NCBI RefSeq assembly: GCF_036053395.1
Contig: NZ_CP107942.1
Coordinates: 4,802,501-4,866,500 of the forward strand
Reading direction: 5' to 3'
DNA length: 64,000 bases
From: Actinoplanes sp. NBC_00393
GTDB taxonomy: Bacteria > Actinomycetota > Actinomycetes > Mycobacteriales > Micromonosporaceae
Positions 34,598-43,572 of the stretch are shown here, piece by piece. The translations under genes were made by a program, and so were the position numbers. The notes under the pieces were generated by a model. That model had not been told where the DNA came from and did no database searches. It saw only the letters and a list, made by a program, of their open reading frames with translations. Position 1 is the stretch's first letter. The number at the start of each line of letters is the position of its first letter.

Positions 34598-35551
34598 TCA
34601 GGTCATGTCGTCGAAGCGGCGCTCCAGCGGCGCCGGTTTCTCGACCGGGGTCGGTCCGCCGATCGCGGTGGGCGCCTCGATCGGGTCGGAGGCGCCGACC
34701 GGCACCCGTTCCTCCTCCAGCGGCGAGATCGCGTCGTCGTCGAGACCGGCGTAGATCTCCTTGCCGCGGCCCTTGCGCCGGTCGTTGATGAACGACACCC
34801 CGACGGCGATGAGGTACAGCGCCGTGAGCGACAGGGCGAGCAGCGTCATGCCGAACGGGCCCGGGTCCGGTGTGGCGACCGCGGCGAACGCGAACGACAG
34901 GAAGACCACGATCCGCCACCAGCTGAGCAGCCGTTTCGCGCTGGCCACCCCGGTGAAGTTCAGCATCAGCAGGATCAGCGGGAACTCGAACGCGACCCCG
35001 AACAGCAGGATCATGCTGGTCACGAAGTCGATGTAGGCCGAGACCTCGAGCGTCGTGTCGGCGCCGGTGACACCGGCGTCGAGCAGGAAGTAGAGGCCCT
35101 TGTCGACGACCGCGTAGGCGAGCGCGGCGCCGCCGGCGAACAGCGGCGCGGCGAGGGCGACGAAAATGTACGCCCACTTGCGCTCGTGCCGGTGCAGGCC
35201 GGGTGCGATGAACGCCCAGAGCTGGTAGAGCCAGACCGGGGCGCTGACCACGATGCCGACCCACAGCGCGATCTTCAGCTTGATGATGAAGCCGGTCGCC
35301 GGGGAGAGCTGCACGAACGACTTGCAGACGCCGTCGACCGTGTTGCCCGGCAGGGAGCAGTAGGGCTCCCGGAGCAGCTGGAACGTCGCATCCGCGAGGA
35401 TGAAGCCGACGATCAGGCCGACGACCAGACCGAGCGACGCGATGAAGAGCCGGTTGCGCAGCTCCCGGACGTGCTCGATCAGTGTCATCGAGCCGTCGGA
35501 AGCCTGCTGGAACTTGCTCGGTCCCTTTTTGAGGCGCAGGCTCAGTGCCAT
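34598..35551 (-). CDS. tatC: Sec-independent protein translocase subunit TatC
   Basis: A 317-residue protein with six predicted membrane segments. The N-terminal signature MTLIEHVRELRNRL and the SAPVWLYQLWAFIAPGL loop are conserved TatC features. It is the receptor for twin-arginine signal peptides. The long acidic C-terminal tail is typical of actinobacterial TatC. It lies 10 bp downstream of tatA, so the two are co-transcribed. Confidence 0.96.
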   Translation of the reverse strand: MALSLRLKKGPSKFQQASDGSMTLIEHVRELRNRLFIASLGLVVGLIVGFILADATFQLLREPYCSLPGNTVDGVCKSFVQLSPATGFIIKLKIALWVGIVVSAPVWLYQLWAFIAPGLHRHERKWAYIFVALAAPLFAGGAALAYAVVDKGLYFLLDAGVTGADTTLEVSAYIDFVTSMILLFGVAFEFPLILLMLNFTGVASAKRLLSWWRIVVFLSFAFAAVATPDPGPFGMTLLALSLTALYLIAVGVSFINDRRKGRGKEIYAGLDDDAISPLEEERVPVGASDPIEAPTAIGGPTPVEKPAPLERRFDDMT

Positions 35552-35561
35552 CGGTGCTGGG

Positions 35562-35885
35562 TCAGCGGTCGTTGGTGCGCTGCACCGGGTCCACGTACGG
35601 CTGGGCCGGGGGCTGCTGCTGGTAGCCCGGCGGCGGCGCCTGCTGGTAGCCCGGCTGCTGCTGGTAGGGCTGGTGGACCTCACCCTGCAGCGGCGTGCGG
35701 CTGTGCTGCGGCTCGGCCTTCTCCGCGACGTTGTTGTCGTCGTCGACTAGGCCCTTGGTCTCGGCCTTGATGATCCGCAGCGAGCGCCCGAGCGAACGAG
35801 CCGCGTCCGGGAGCCGCTTCGCACCGAAGAGCAGGATGAGCACGACGACGAGAACGATGATGTGCCATGGCTTGAGAACGCTCAT
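35562..35885 (-). CDS. tatA: Twin-arginine translocase subunit TatA
   Basis: A 107-residue protein. The membrane helix ([18 protein letters not shown]) and following amphipathic helix ([16 protein letters not shown]) match TatA. The C-terminal half is Gln/Pro/Tyr-rich and low complexity, as in other actinobacteria. It oligomerises into the Tat translocation pore. It is the first gene of a tatA-tatC operon, downstream of pafBC as in mycobacteria. Confidence 0.94.
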   Translation of the reverse strand: MSVLKPWHIIVLVVVLILLFGAKRLPDAARSLGRSLRIIKAETKGLVDDDNNVAEKAEPQHSRTPLQGEVHQPYQQQPGYQQAPPPGYQQQPPAQPYVDPVQRTNDR

Positions 35886-36019
35886 GGGGCTGGACTCCAG
35901 ACGGTCGGATCAGGTTGCGGGGTCCATCGTACGTGTGGTTTCCGATGAAGTTGCCCGCCGGATGCCCTGGGATTCTTATGATCTTGGGAAGTCCTGGCCA
36001 ACTGAGCGCGAACTTCGGC

Positions 36020-36268
36020 TCAGCGACCGAGTGCCGCCTGGATCCGGGCCACCTTGCCCTGGGTCAGCTCGGCCTTCTCCTGCAGCGCCAGAATCGTCTC
36101 CTGCAGTTCCTCGGCGCCGGCTTGCAGGCGAAGTGCCTCCTCCTGACGCCGTTGCAGCTTCACCGCCGCCCGCCGCAACCCGGACAACCGCCCGAGCAGG
36201 CGCACCGCGATCGAGACCAGGACGACCAGCGCGATCGCCGCCACAGCGATCCAGACCCACATCACCAC
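36020..36268 (-). CDS. Small membrane-anchored coiled-coil protein
   Basis: An 82-residue protein with an N-terminal membrane helix (WVWIAVAAIALVVLVSIAV) and a C-terminal coiled coil rich in Leu, Gln and Glu. A similar small gene is often found between pafC and tatA in actinobacteria. Function unknown. Confidence 0.75.
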   Translation of the reverse strand: MVMWVWIAVAAIALVVLVSIAVRLLGRLSGLRRAAVKLQRRQEEALRLQAGAEELQETILALQEKAELTQGKVARIQAALGR

Positions 36269-36277
36269 GCGGTCACC

Positions 36278-37279
36278 CTACCGGCCGGGCTCGGGCGCCG
36301 CCGGTTGCGGCGCGGCGTACTGATCGAGTGCGGTGGTGGCCTGCGCCCGGATCCGCTCGACCAGCTCGGGCGGGCCGATCACGGTGACGTCGCGGCCCAG
36401 GCCGGCGAGGAACCGCTGCGCCCAGCCCAGATCGGTGACCCGCATGGTGACCAGCCACTCCGCCGAATCCCGCAGGACCTGTTCGACCGGGTAATACTCG
36501 GTGATCCACCGGCCGCCCCGGCCGACCCGCAGGGTGACCAGCGGCAGCTCCGGACCGGGCCGGAAGACACCGGCGCTGACGTCGTGCGGCACCGCGCCGA
36601 CCGGCGGCGCGGACGGCTCGGCGAGCTCGGTGAACGCGTCGATGCGGTCCACCCGGAACAGCCGGGTGCCCTCGGCCCGGCGGCACCACGCCTCCAGGTA
36701 CGCGAAGCCGCTCACCATCAGCATCCGCATCGGGTCGACCACCCGCTCGGTGGTCTCGTCGCGGGCCGCCGTGTAGTACGTCAACCGCAGCGCGTGGCCC
36801 GAGTCGACCGCCGCGCGTACCTCCTCGAGCCTTTTCTGGTTGGCCGGCAGCCGGACCGCGACCGGCGCGTCGGCCAGGTCCCCGGCCGCGCTCTCGATCT
36901 TCGCCAGGGCCCGCTCGATGGCGTCACGGGTGCCGATGCCGGGCGTCTCGGCGAGCATCCGCAGCGCCACCACCAGGGCGAGCGCCTCGTCCGGGTTGAG
37001 CCGCAGCGGCTTGTCGATGCCGGCGTCGTGACTGATCGTCACCCGGTCGCCGTCGAAGGCCATGTCGATCAGGTCGCCCGGACCGTACCCGGGCAGGCCG
37101 CACACCCAGAGCAGCTCCAGGTCCTCACGCAGCTGCTTGTCGGTGACGCCCAGGTCGGCGGCCGCCTCGGCGATCAGGATCCCGGGCCGGGCCAGCAGGT
37201 ACGGCACCAGGTTGAGCAGCCGGCCGAGCCGGTCGGCCGAGGCCCTCGGTGCGGCGCCGCGCTGCTGCGGCGGCGTCAC
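36278..37279 (-). CDS. pafC: WYL-domain transcriptional regulator PafC
   Basis: A 333-residue protein with an N-terminal HTH (GILIAEAAADLGVTDKQLRE) and a WYL ligand-binding domain (LRLTYYTAARDETTERVVDP and AYLEAWCRRAEGTRLFRVDR). With PafB it forms the heterodimeric activator of the LexA-independent DNA damage response in mycobacteria. The GTG overlaps the pafB stop as GTGA, so the pair is translationally coupled. Confidence 0.93.
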   Translation of the reverse strand: MTPPQQRGAAPRASADRLGRLLNLVPYLLARPGILIAEAAADLGVTDKQLREDLELLWVCGLPGYGPGDLIDMAFDGDRVTISHDAGIDKPLRLNPDEALALVVALRMLAETPGIGTRDAIERALAKIESAAGDLADAPVAVRLPANQKRLEEVRAAVDSGHALRLTYYTAARDETTERVVDPMRMLMVSGFAYLEAWCRRAEGTRLFRVDRIDAFTELAEPSAPPVGAVPHDVSAGVFRPGPELPLVTLRVGRGGRWITEYYPVEQVLRDSAEWLVTMRVTDLGWAQRFLAGLGRDVTVIGPPELVERIRAQATTALDQYAAPQPAAPEPGR

Positions 37280-38268
37280 GGCGTCACCGCCGGCTGTGCG
37301 TCGTGCCGGGCCACCAGCTCCTTGAGGTGCTGGATCACCGCTTCCCGCAGCTCCGGTGGGCCGTCGGCGCGGACATCCGGGCCGTAGCCGGCGATCCGCG
37401 AGGCCAGCCACTCGACGTCGCCGAAGGCGATGGTCAGCCGATCCCCGTCCGGGCCCGGCACGGTCTCACTGGCCAGCCGCCGCAGACCGGCGGCGCGGCC
37501 GGGGCGCACCGTCACGGTGGCCCGGCCACTGCGCACGATCGGCCCGGACGAGCGCGCCACGTGGCTGATCAGGTCGGCGTCCGCGGGCGGAGCGAAGGCA
37601 TCGGTACGCCCGACCGCCCGCACATCCCCCACGATGCGCGACAGCCGGAAGCAGCGGGTCGCGTCGCGGTCCTTGTCGTGACCGACCACGTACCAGCGGC
37701 CGCGCCAGCAGACCACACCCCACGGTTCGAGCCGGCGGGTGCTCGGCTCGTCGACCTCCGGCACCCGGTATTTGAAGGTGACCGCACGGCGCTGCCGGGC
37801 CGCCGCGGTGAGCGGGCCGAACGCCGGGTCGACGGTGACCACCGGCTCCACACCGAGCGTGGCCTGTGGGTCCACCTCCACCCCGGCGGCGCGCAGCTTG
37901 GCCAGCCCGGAGGAGGCGGCGGCGGCCAGACCGGCGTGCTGCCAGAGCCGGGCCGCGATGCCGACCGCGGCCGCCTCGTCCGGCGCCAGCAGGATGTCGG
38001 GCAGCGCGTACTCCCGGGCGGCGATCCGGTAGCCGGGCTCCTGGTCGAAGATGCTGTCGGTGCCGGTCTCCAGCGGCACCCCGAGCTCGCGCAGCTCGGC
38101 CTTGTCCCGCTCGAACTTGCGCTGGAACGCCTCGTGGTCACGCGGATCAGTCGCATCGTGCTCATATCCGGGCACGGTGGCGGCGATCTGGGCGGCGGTG
38201 AGGAACCGGCGCGTGGACAAAAGGCAGATCACCAGATTTACCAGGCGCTCGGTACGAGTGCGCGACAC
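37276..38268 (-). CDS. pafB: WYL-domain transcriptional regulator PafB
   Basis: A 330-residue protein starting SRTRTERLVNLVICLLSTRR after GTG 38268, as in PafB orthologues. It has an HTH, then a WYL domain (AVTFKYRVPEVDE, PWGVVCWRGRWYVVGHDKDR). It partners PafC to activate DNA-damage genes; the family responds to ssDNA. The TAGCGT box 8 nt upstream fits a leaderless transcript. It is divergent from the cation transporter gene with only 44 bp between the starts used here. Confidence 0.93.
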   Translation of the reverse strand: MSRTRTERLVNLVICLLSTRRFLTAAQIAATVPGYEHDATDPRDHEAFQRKFERDKAELRELGVPLETGTDSIFDQEPGYRIAAREYALPDILLAPDEAAAVGIAARLWQHAGLAAAASSGLAKLRAAGVEVDPQATLGVEPVVTVDPAFGPLTAAARQRRAVTFKYRVPEVDEPSTRRLEPWGVVCWRGRWYVVGHDKDRDATRCFRLSRIVGDVRAVGRTDAFAPPADADLISHVARSSGPIVRSGRATVTVRPGRAAGLRRLASETVPGPDGDRLTIAFGDVEWLASRIAGYGPDVRADGPPELREAVIQHLKELVARHDAQPAVTP

Positions 38269-38276
38269 GAGAGGCA

Positions 38277-38282
38277 ACGCTA
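38277..38282 (-). promoter_or_regulatory. Putative -10 region of pafB (leaderless)
   Basis: TAGCGT reads on the minus strand at 38277-38282, 8 nt before GTG 38268. No ribosome-binding site is present. Confidence 0.4.
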
Positions 38283-38312
38283 GCAGCTCACCACTGGGTA
38301 AGGATGATGCCC

Positions 38313-39251
38313 GTGACCGCACCCGCAGAGTCCGAAAGCGTCGGCACCGTCATCGTCGCCGGCACCGCCAATCTCGCCATCGCCGCCGCCAAGCTGGTGG
38401 CCGGTCTGGTCTCCGGTTCCGCCGCGATGCTGTCCGAGGCAGCGCACTCGCTGGCCGACACGGTGACCGAGGTCTTCCTCTACGTCGCGCTGCGCCGTGG
38501 CGGCAAGCCGGCCGACGAGGACCACCCGTTCGGGTACGGCAAGGAGAGCTGGATCTGGGCCTTCATCGCCGCGCTGTTCACCTTCGTCGGCGGCGCCGGC
38601 TTCTCGATCTACCACGGCGTCCAGACCATCGTCGAGGGCGAGGAAGCGGGCGACTACCTGCTGTCGTACATCGTGCTGGCCGTCGCCTTCGTGGCCGAGG
38701 GCATCTCGTTCCTGAAGGCCCGCCGGCAGGTCAGCAACGAGTCCCGACGCTGGAACGTCACCCGCCGCCGCTTCCTCGAGGTCACCCCGGACACCACGGT
38801 CAAGGCGGTCTACTTCGAGGACGCGGCCGCACTGATCGGCCTGCTCATCGCCGCGGGCGGCCTGGCCCTGACCGAGATCACCGGCTCGGCCGTGTGGGAC
38901 GGGATCAGCTCGATCCTGATCGGCCTGCTCCTGCTGGTCGTCGCCACCATCCTGGCCCGGAGCAACATCACGCTGCTGGTCGGCCGGTCGGTGCCGCCGC
39001 GGGTCCGCGAGCAGATCGCTGCCGACCTGCGCGCCATCCCGGTGGTCACCGCGGTGCCGACGCTGTTCACGATGCAGGTCGGCCCCGGCGACATCCTGGT
39101 CGCCGCCAAGGTCGACTTCGCCGACGAGGTGACCGGCGCGGAGATCGAGGCCGCCTCCGACCTGGCCGAACGCCGCCTGCGCGAGCGCTATCCGAACATC
39201 CGCTACGTGTTCCTCGACCCGACCAGGGACGGCGCCGGACCGCCCCGATAG
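38313..39251 (+). CDS. Cation diffusion facilitator family transporter
   Basis: A 312-residue membrane protein from GTG 38313; ATGs at 38304 and 38307 are alternatives. I favour the GTG because TAAGGAT lies 7 nt before it. Features of the CDF family: LSEAAHSLADTVTE, DHPFGYGKE and about six helices with a C-terminal cytoplasmic domain. The residues EDAAALIG in the fifth helix differ from the canonical HD pair, so the metal is uncertain (Zn, Mn, Fe or Co). It is divergent from pafB. Confidence 0.86.
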   Translation: MTAPAESESVGTVIVAGTANLAIAAAKLVAGLVSGSAAMLSEAAHSLADTVTEVFLYVALRRGGKPADEDHPFGYGKESWIWAFIAALFTFVGGAGFSIYHGVQTIVEGEEAGDYLLSYIVLAVAFVAEGISFLKARRQVSNESRRWNVTRRRFLEVTPDTTVKAVYFEDAAALIGLLIAAGGLALTEITGSAVWDGISSILIGLLLLVVATILARSNITLLVGRSVPPRVREQIAADLRAIPVVTAVPTLFTMQVGPGDILVAAKVDFADEVTGAEIEAASDLAERRLRERYPNIRYVFLDPTRDGAGPPR

Positions 39252-39260
39252 GGTCCCGGC

Positions 39261-40349
39261 ATGGTGCGATGGCGGTCCGGGACGGTCCTGTCGGTGCGGC
39301 GGACCTGGCGGGGCGCCATCGAGCTGGACGTGGAGACCGCGGACGGGCCGTTGCGGGCGCTGGCGTACCCCGGCCTGGTCGGCACGCCCGAGCCGGGCGA
39401 CCGGGTGCTGCTCAACGTGGGCGCGCTGGTCATGGGCCTGGGCACCGGGGGGTACGCGCTGGTCGTCGCCCTCCCCGACCGGCTGCCGCCCGACCCACCC
39501 GCCGACGGCAGCACCCGCGACAGCGGCCACCTGGTGAAGGCCCGCTACACCCCGTTGCAGCCGATCCTGCTCGGTGTCGACGAGGAAGCCTCGCCGCACC
39601 GTACGGTGATGGCCGACGCGACCTCGATCGACGGCATGCCGGTGGTGACCGCCGACCTGCACTCCGCGCTGCCGGCGATCCTGGCCGGCATCCACGCCGA
39701 CCGGCCGGGCGCCCGCGTCGCGTACCTGATGACCGACGGCGGAGCGCTGCCGGCCTGGTTCTCCCGCGCCCTCGACGGCCTGCGCAACCATCTGGCCGGC
39801 ACCGTCACGACCGGGCAGGCGTTCGGCGGCGACCTGGAGGCGAGCACCGTGCACACCGGCCTGCTCGCGGCGCGGCACATCCTGCACGCCGACATCACGA
39901 TCGTCGCGCAGGGGCCGGGCAACCTGGGGACCGGCACCACCTGGGGGTTCTCGGGGGTGGCGCTCGGCGAGGCGATCAACGCGATCGCGGTGCTCGGTGG
40001 GCGGCCGGTCGGCTCACTGCGGATCTCCGACGGGGACGGCCGGGAACGGCACCGCGGGGTGTCGCATCACAGCCTCACCGCGTACGGAAAAGTCGCACTT
40101 GCCCCTGCCGACCTGCCGGTGCCGGACGGCCTGGAGCCCGCCCTGGCCGCGGCGGTCGACACCGCGCTCGCGCCGCTCAGCGGACGGCACCGTCTGGTCC
40201 GCGTCGCAACCGGCGGCCTGGACGCGGCGTTGCGGGCGTGCCCGGTCCCGCTCTCCACGATGGGCCGCAAGCTGGACCAGGATCACGCCTACTTCCTGGC
40301 GGCCGCCGCTGCGGGCCGGCACGCCGCGGCTCTGCTCAGCGCTTCCTGA
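39261..40349 (+). CDS. DUF3866 family protein
   Basis: A 362-residue protein of the DUF3866 family, conserved near pafA and pafB genes in actinobacteria. The sequence has GPGNLGTGTTWGFSGVALGE and RHRGVSHHSLTAYGK as likely conserved blocks. Function unknown; no membrane segment. TAGGGT 6 nt before the ATG suggests a leaderless message. The stop overlaps the convergent methyltransferase gene by 14 bp. Confidence 0.82.
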   Translation: MVRWRSGTVLSVRRTWRGAIELDVETADGPLRALAYPGLVGTPEPGDRVLLNVGALVMGLGTGGYALVVALPDRLPPDPPADGSTRDSGHLVKARYTPLQPILLGVDEEASPHRTVMADATSIDGMPVVTADLHSALPAILAGIHADRPGARVAYLMTDGGALPAWFSRALDGLRNHLAGTVTTGQAFGGDLEASTVHTGLLAARHILHADITIVAQGPGNLGTGTTWGFSGVALGEAINAIAVLGGRPVGSLRISDGDGRERHRGVSHHSLTAYGKVALAPADLPVPDGLEPALAAAVDTALAPLSGRHRLVRVATGGLDAALRACPVPLSTMGRKLDQDHAYFLAAAAAGRHAAALLSAS

Positions 40350-40980
40350 CCAGCGTTACGCCGTCGCGCACGGGCAGCATGACCGACTCGACGCGCTCGT
40401 CCGTGACGATCCGGTCGTTGAGACCGGCGACCGCGCGGTCGGAGGCGCCGGCCGGGTTCAGCACACCGCCGCCACGCAGCACGTTGTCGAAAACGAGCAG
40501 CCCGCCGGAGCGCAGCCGCGGCACCAGCTCGTCGTAGTAGTCCGGATAACCCGTCTTGTCAGCGTCCACGAACCCGAAGTCGATCACCGGATCCGGATCG
40601 AGCGCCCGCAGCGTCTCGATCGCGGGTGCGATTCTCAGGTCGATCCGATCGGTCAGCCCGGCCCGCTCCCAGTAGCCGCGCGCGATGCCGGTCCACTCCT
40701 CGGAAACGTCACAGGCCAGCAGCCGGCCGCCGGGCTGCAGGCCGCGGGCGATGCAGATCGACGAATAGCCGGTGAACGTGCCGACCTCGACGGCGTAGCG
40801 CACCCCGGTCAGCTGGACGAGCATCGTGAGCAGCTGGCCCTCGTCGTGCGAGATCTGCATGCCGGCGTCGCCGGGCGGATACTTCGCGTACGTCTCCTCG
40901 GCGAGGTCCCGCAGGATCTCGTCGGCGGGCGTGCAGTGCTCGAGCAGGTAGTCACTGACCGCGGGATCGATGATGTCCAT
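40336..40980 (-). CDS. SAM-dependent O-methyltransferase (class I, COMT-like)
   Basis: A 214-residue protein. The SAM-binding motif is EVGTFTGYSS; a cation-dependent catechol-type O-methyltransferase is suggested by DFGFVDADKTGYPDYYD and LLVFDNVLRGG. The metal-binding Asp and Asn residues appear present. The frame is open upstream through a tandem repeat array, but the MDIIDPAVSD start at 40980 begins the conserved domain. It is separate from the proteasome genes in function, as far as can be told. Confidence 0.88.
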   Translation of the reverse strand: MDIIDPAVSDYLLEHCTPADEILRDLAEETYAKYPPGDAGMQISHDEGQLLTMLVQLTGVRYAVEVGTFTGYSSICIARGLQPGGRLLACDVSEEWTGIARGYWERAGLTDRIDLRIAPAIETLRALDPDPVIDFGFVDADKTGYPDYYDELVPRLRSGGLLVFDNVLRGGGVLNPAGASDRAVAGLNDRIVTDERVESVMLPVRDGVTLVRKR

Positions 40981-41044
40981 ACCCGCCAGCCTCGCACGAG
41001 CCTTCGGGGCCGGCTCCCACGGCCGCTCCCGGGCGCCCACACCC

Positions 41045-41330
41045 GGCACGAGCCGCCACCCACGCACCCAACACCCGGCCATTCAATGGCTGAGCGACGG
41101 CTGAGCCGCACGAGCCGCCACCCACGCACGCAACCCAGGCGCCATTCAATCGCTGGACGACGGCCGAGCCCCACGAGCCGCCACCCACGCACGCAACCCA
41201 GACGCCATTCAATCGCTGGACGACGGCCGAGCCCCACGAGCCGCCACCCACGCACGCAACCCAGACGCCATTCAATCGCTGGACGACGGCCGAGCCCCAC
41301 GAGCCGCCACCCACGCACGCAACCCAGGCG
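41045..41330. repeat. Tandem repeat array, 63-bp unit, about 4.5 copies
   Basis: Clean unit starts (CATTCAAT) lie at 41080, 41143, 41206 and 41269, with a diverged partial copy from 41045. The array fills most of the gap between the methyltransferase and the small membrane gene. Its sequence is unrelated to the array at 26187-26400, but the period is the same. Open frames through it lack start signals. The remaining bases of the gap hold nothing recognisable. Confidence 0.9.
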
Positions 41331-41363
41331 AGCTGGCGCCGGGGAGCAGCGGATTCGGGCCGG

Positions 41364-41561
41364 CTACGAAGTGATGATCAGATAGAGCCAGCCGGCCAGC
41401 AGCAACCCCAGCACCGTGGCCAGCAGCCAGGTCGGGAGCAGGTGCCGGCCGTGCCGGGCCTGGTGCACCTGCTTGCGGATCCGCTCACGGCGGCGCTCGA
41501 GCCGGTTGAAACGGCGGTCCGGGTCGAGGTGTTCCGGCTGGCCGGGATGTGGCGATGTCAT
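41364..41561 (-). CDS. Small single-span membrane protein
   Basis: A 65-residue protein, basic N-terminal half (RRFNRLERRRERIRKQVHQA) and one C-terminal membrane helix (TWLLATVLGLLLAGWLYLI). No family recognised. It lies downstream of pafA on the same strand. Confidence 0.7.
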   Translation of the reverse strand: MTSPHPGQPEHLDPDRRFNRLERRRERIRKQVHQARHGRHLLPTWLLATVLGLLLAGWLYLIITS

Positions 41562-41691
41562 AACCCGGCCAGCGTAGCCGAGCCGGCCGGCTCACTCGCT
41601 CCGCGGGCGATCGCCTCGTGACCGGTGGGATGGCAGGCGACTCTCCGCGTCGGAAAATCGCGTGCCACCTCACCGGCGGCGCTCACCGGCC

Positions 41692-43050
41692 TCACATCGA
41701 GGCGATCAGGCGCTCCACCCGCTCGTCATACGCCCGGAACGGGTCCTTGCACAGCACAGTCCGCTGCGCCTGATCGTTCAGCTTCAGATGCACCCAGTCG
41801 ACCGTGAAGTCGCGCCGCTTCTCCTGCGCGTGCTTGATGAACTCGCCGCGCAGCCGGGCCCGCGTGGTCTGCGGCGGCGTCTCCTTCGCCTCGAAGATCT
41901 GCAGGTCGTTCGCGATCCGGTCGACCTGGTTGCGCTTCTCCATCAACGCGTAAAGCCCGCGGCCGCGGCGCACGTCGTGATAGGCCAGGTCGAGCTGCGC
42001 GATCCGCGGATGCGACATCGGGATCTCGTGCTTCGCCTGATAGCGCTCGATCAACTTGTACTTCGACACCCAGTCGATCTCGCGCGACACCGGGTCCAGG
42101 TCGCCGCTCTCGATCGCGGAGAGCACCCGGCCCCAGAGCTCGACGACCCGCTTCGCCACCGGGTCGCCACCGCGCCGCTCGACGAACTCGGTGGCCTTCG
42201 CCAGGTACTCCTGCTGGATCTCCAGCGCGGAGACCTCCTTGTTGTTCGCCAGGCGGATCTTGCGGCGGCCGGTGATGTCGTGGCTGACCTCGCGGATCGC
42301 CCGGATCGGGTTCTCCAGGGTCAGGTCGCGCATCACCACGCCCGCCTCGATCATGCGGAGCACGATGTCCGCGCTGCCCACCTTGAGCAGCGTGGTCACC
42401 TCGTTCATGTTCGAGTCGCCGACGATGACGTGCAGCCGCCGATAGCGCTCGGCGTCGGCGTGCGGCTCGTCGCGGGTGTTGATGATCGGACGGGACCGCG
42501 TCGTAGCGCTGGAGACGCCCTCCCAGATGTGCTCGGCGCGCTGCGACAGGCAGAACACCGCGCCACGCGGCGTCTGCAGCACCTTGCCCGCGCCGCAGAT
42601 CAGCTGGCGGGTCACCAGGAACGGGATGAGCACATCAGCGAGCCGGCCGAACTCGCCGTGCCTGCTCACCAGATAGTTCTCGTGGCACCCGTAGGAGTTG
42701 CCGGCCGAGTCGGTGTTGTTCTTGAACAGGTAGATCTCGCCTGCGATCCCCTCGTCGTGCAGACGCTTCTCCGCGTCGACGAGCAGGCCTTCCAGGATCC
42801 GCTCCCCGGCCCGGTCGTGAGCGACCAGGTCGGTGACGGAATCGCATTCGGGGGTCGCGTACTCCGGGTGGGAACCGACATCGAGGTAGAGACGGGCGCC
42901 GTTACGAAGGAACACGTTGCTGCTGCGTCCCCACGACACCACTCGGCGGAACAGGTAGCGGGCCACCTCATCCGGCGACAGCCGCCGCTGTCCCCGATAG
43001 GTGCACGTGACTCCGTACTCGGTCTCGAGGCCGAAAATTCGCCGTTCCAT
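41692..43050 (-). CDS. pafA: Pup ligase PafA
   Basis: A 452-residue enzyme that links the C-terminal Glu of Pup to substrate lysines. The [11 protein letters not shown] start, [18 protein letters not shown] block and [20 protein letters not shown] block are conserved in the PafA/Dop family, and the short N-terminal loop distinguishes PafA from Dop. TAGTGT lies 6 nt before the ATG, suggesting leaderless transcription independent of prcBA. The upstream gap contains a repeat array. Confidence 0.97.
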   Translation of the reverse strand: MERRIFGLETEYGVTCTYRGQRRLSPDEVARYLFRRVVSWGRSSNVFLRNGARLYLDVGSHPEYATPECDSVTDLVAHDRAGERILEGLLVDAEKRLHDEGIAGEIYLFKNNTDSAGNSYGCHENYLVSRHGEFGRLADVLIPFLVTRQLICGAGKVLQTPRGAVFCLSQRAEHIWEGVSSATTRSRPIINTRDEPHADAERYRRLHVIVGDSNMNEVTTLLKVGSADIVLRMIEAGVVMRDLTLENPIRAIREVSHDITGRRKIRLANNKEVSALEIQQEYLAKATEFVERRGGDPVAKRVVELWGRVLSAIESGDLDPVSREIDWVSKYKLIERYQAKHEIPMSHPRIAQLDLAYHDVRRGRGLYALMEKRNQVDRIANDLQIFEAKETPPQTTRARLRGEFIKHAQEKRRDFTVDWVHLKLNDQAQRTVLCKDPFRAYDERVERLIASM

Positions 43051-43056
43051 GACGAA

Positions 43057-43062
43057 ACACTA
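43057..43062 (-). promoter_or_regulatory. Putative -10 box of pafA (leaderless)
   Basis: TAGTGT reads on the minus strand 6 nt before ATG 43050, with no ribosome site. Confidence 0.5.
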
Positions 43063-43383
43063 GCGGTAAGGACCGGTTCAGCGGCAGTCACCACTCGCGC
43101 TTTCCCGAACACCAACGGTGTTCATCACTACAACCACTTTTCGGTACGGGCAGCGAACAGTCCCGCCGCGTCCGGGCGGTCTGGGTGCCACTCACGGCCC
43201 CAGCGCCGCCGCCGGGCCCATGCAGGTGGGCACGCCGGGCAGCCCCCACCGACCGGTCCAGGCCGAAGCCCGTCCGGCTCAGCCCCGACCGCCGCACCAC
43301 GCGCCACCGGCTCAGACTATCCAACGGCCAGGCCAGCCCTCGCGCACAGAGCAACCACCGGCAAGCCGGAGGCCGCGCGGGCC

Positions 43384-43536
43384 GCTCAAGGCCGTACAAG
43401 GCTGCGCGGGCCGCACAAGGCCGTACAAGGCTGCGCATGCCGCACAAGGCCGTACAAGGCCGCGCAGGCCGTACAAGGCCGCGCAGGCCGCACAAGACCG
43501 CGCGGGCCGCACAAGACCGCGCGGGCCGCACAAGGC
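43384..43536. repeat. Composite 29-bp / 19-bp tandem repeat between prcA and pafA
   Basis: The units alternate 10-bp and 9-bp blocks: G[C/T]ACAAGGCC, GTACAAGGCT and GCGCGGGCC. Roughly three 29-bp units (10+10+9) are followed by about three 19-bp units (10+9). It occupies the middle of the 522-bp gap between prcA and pafA. The rest of the gap (43063-43383) holds no recognisable gene. Confidence 0.85.
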
Positions 43537-43538
43537 GC

Positions 43539-43568
43539 ATCGGGCGCGGCCCGGAGGCCGCGCCCGAT
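43539..43568 (-). terminator. Hairpin terminator after prcA
   Basis: Arms ATCGGGCGCGGCC and GGCCGCGCCCGAT form a perfect 13-bp stem with a 4-nt loop, 4 bp beyond the prcA stop on the minus strand. Confidence 0.8.
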
Positions 43569-43572
43569 GTCG

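Noticed and set aside
40809..41318. Long minus-strand frame through the 63-bp array
   Set aside because: The frame is open only because the repeat is a multiple of three, it overlaps the methyltransferase gene out of frame, and it has no start signal.
41045..41330. CRISPR array
   Set aside because: Units are contiguous without unique spacers and no cas genes are present; the same holds for the other arrays.
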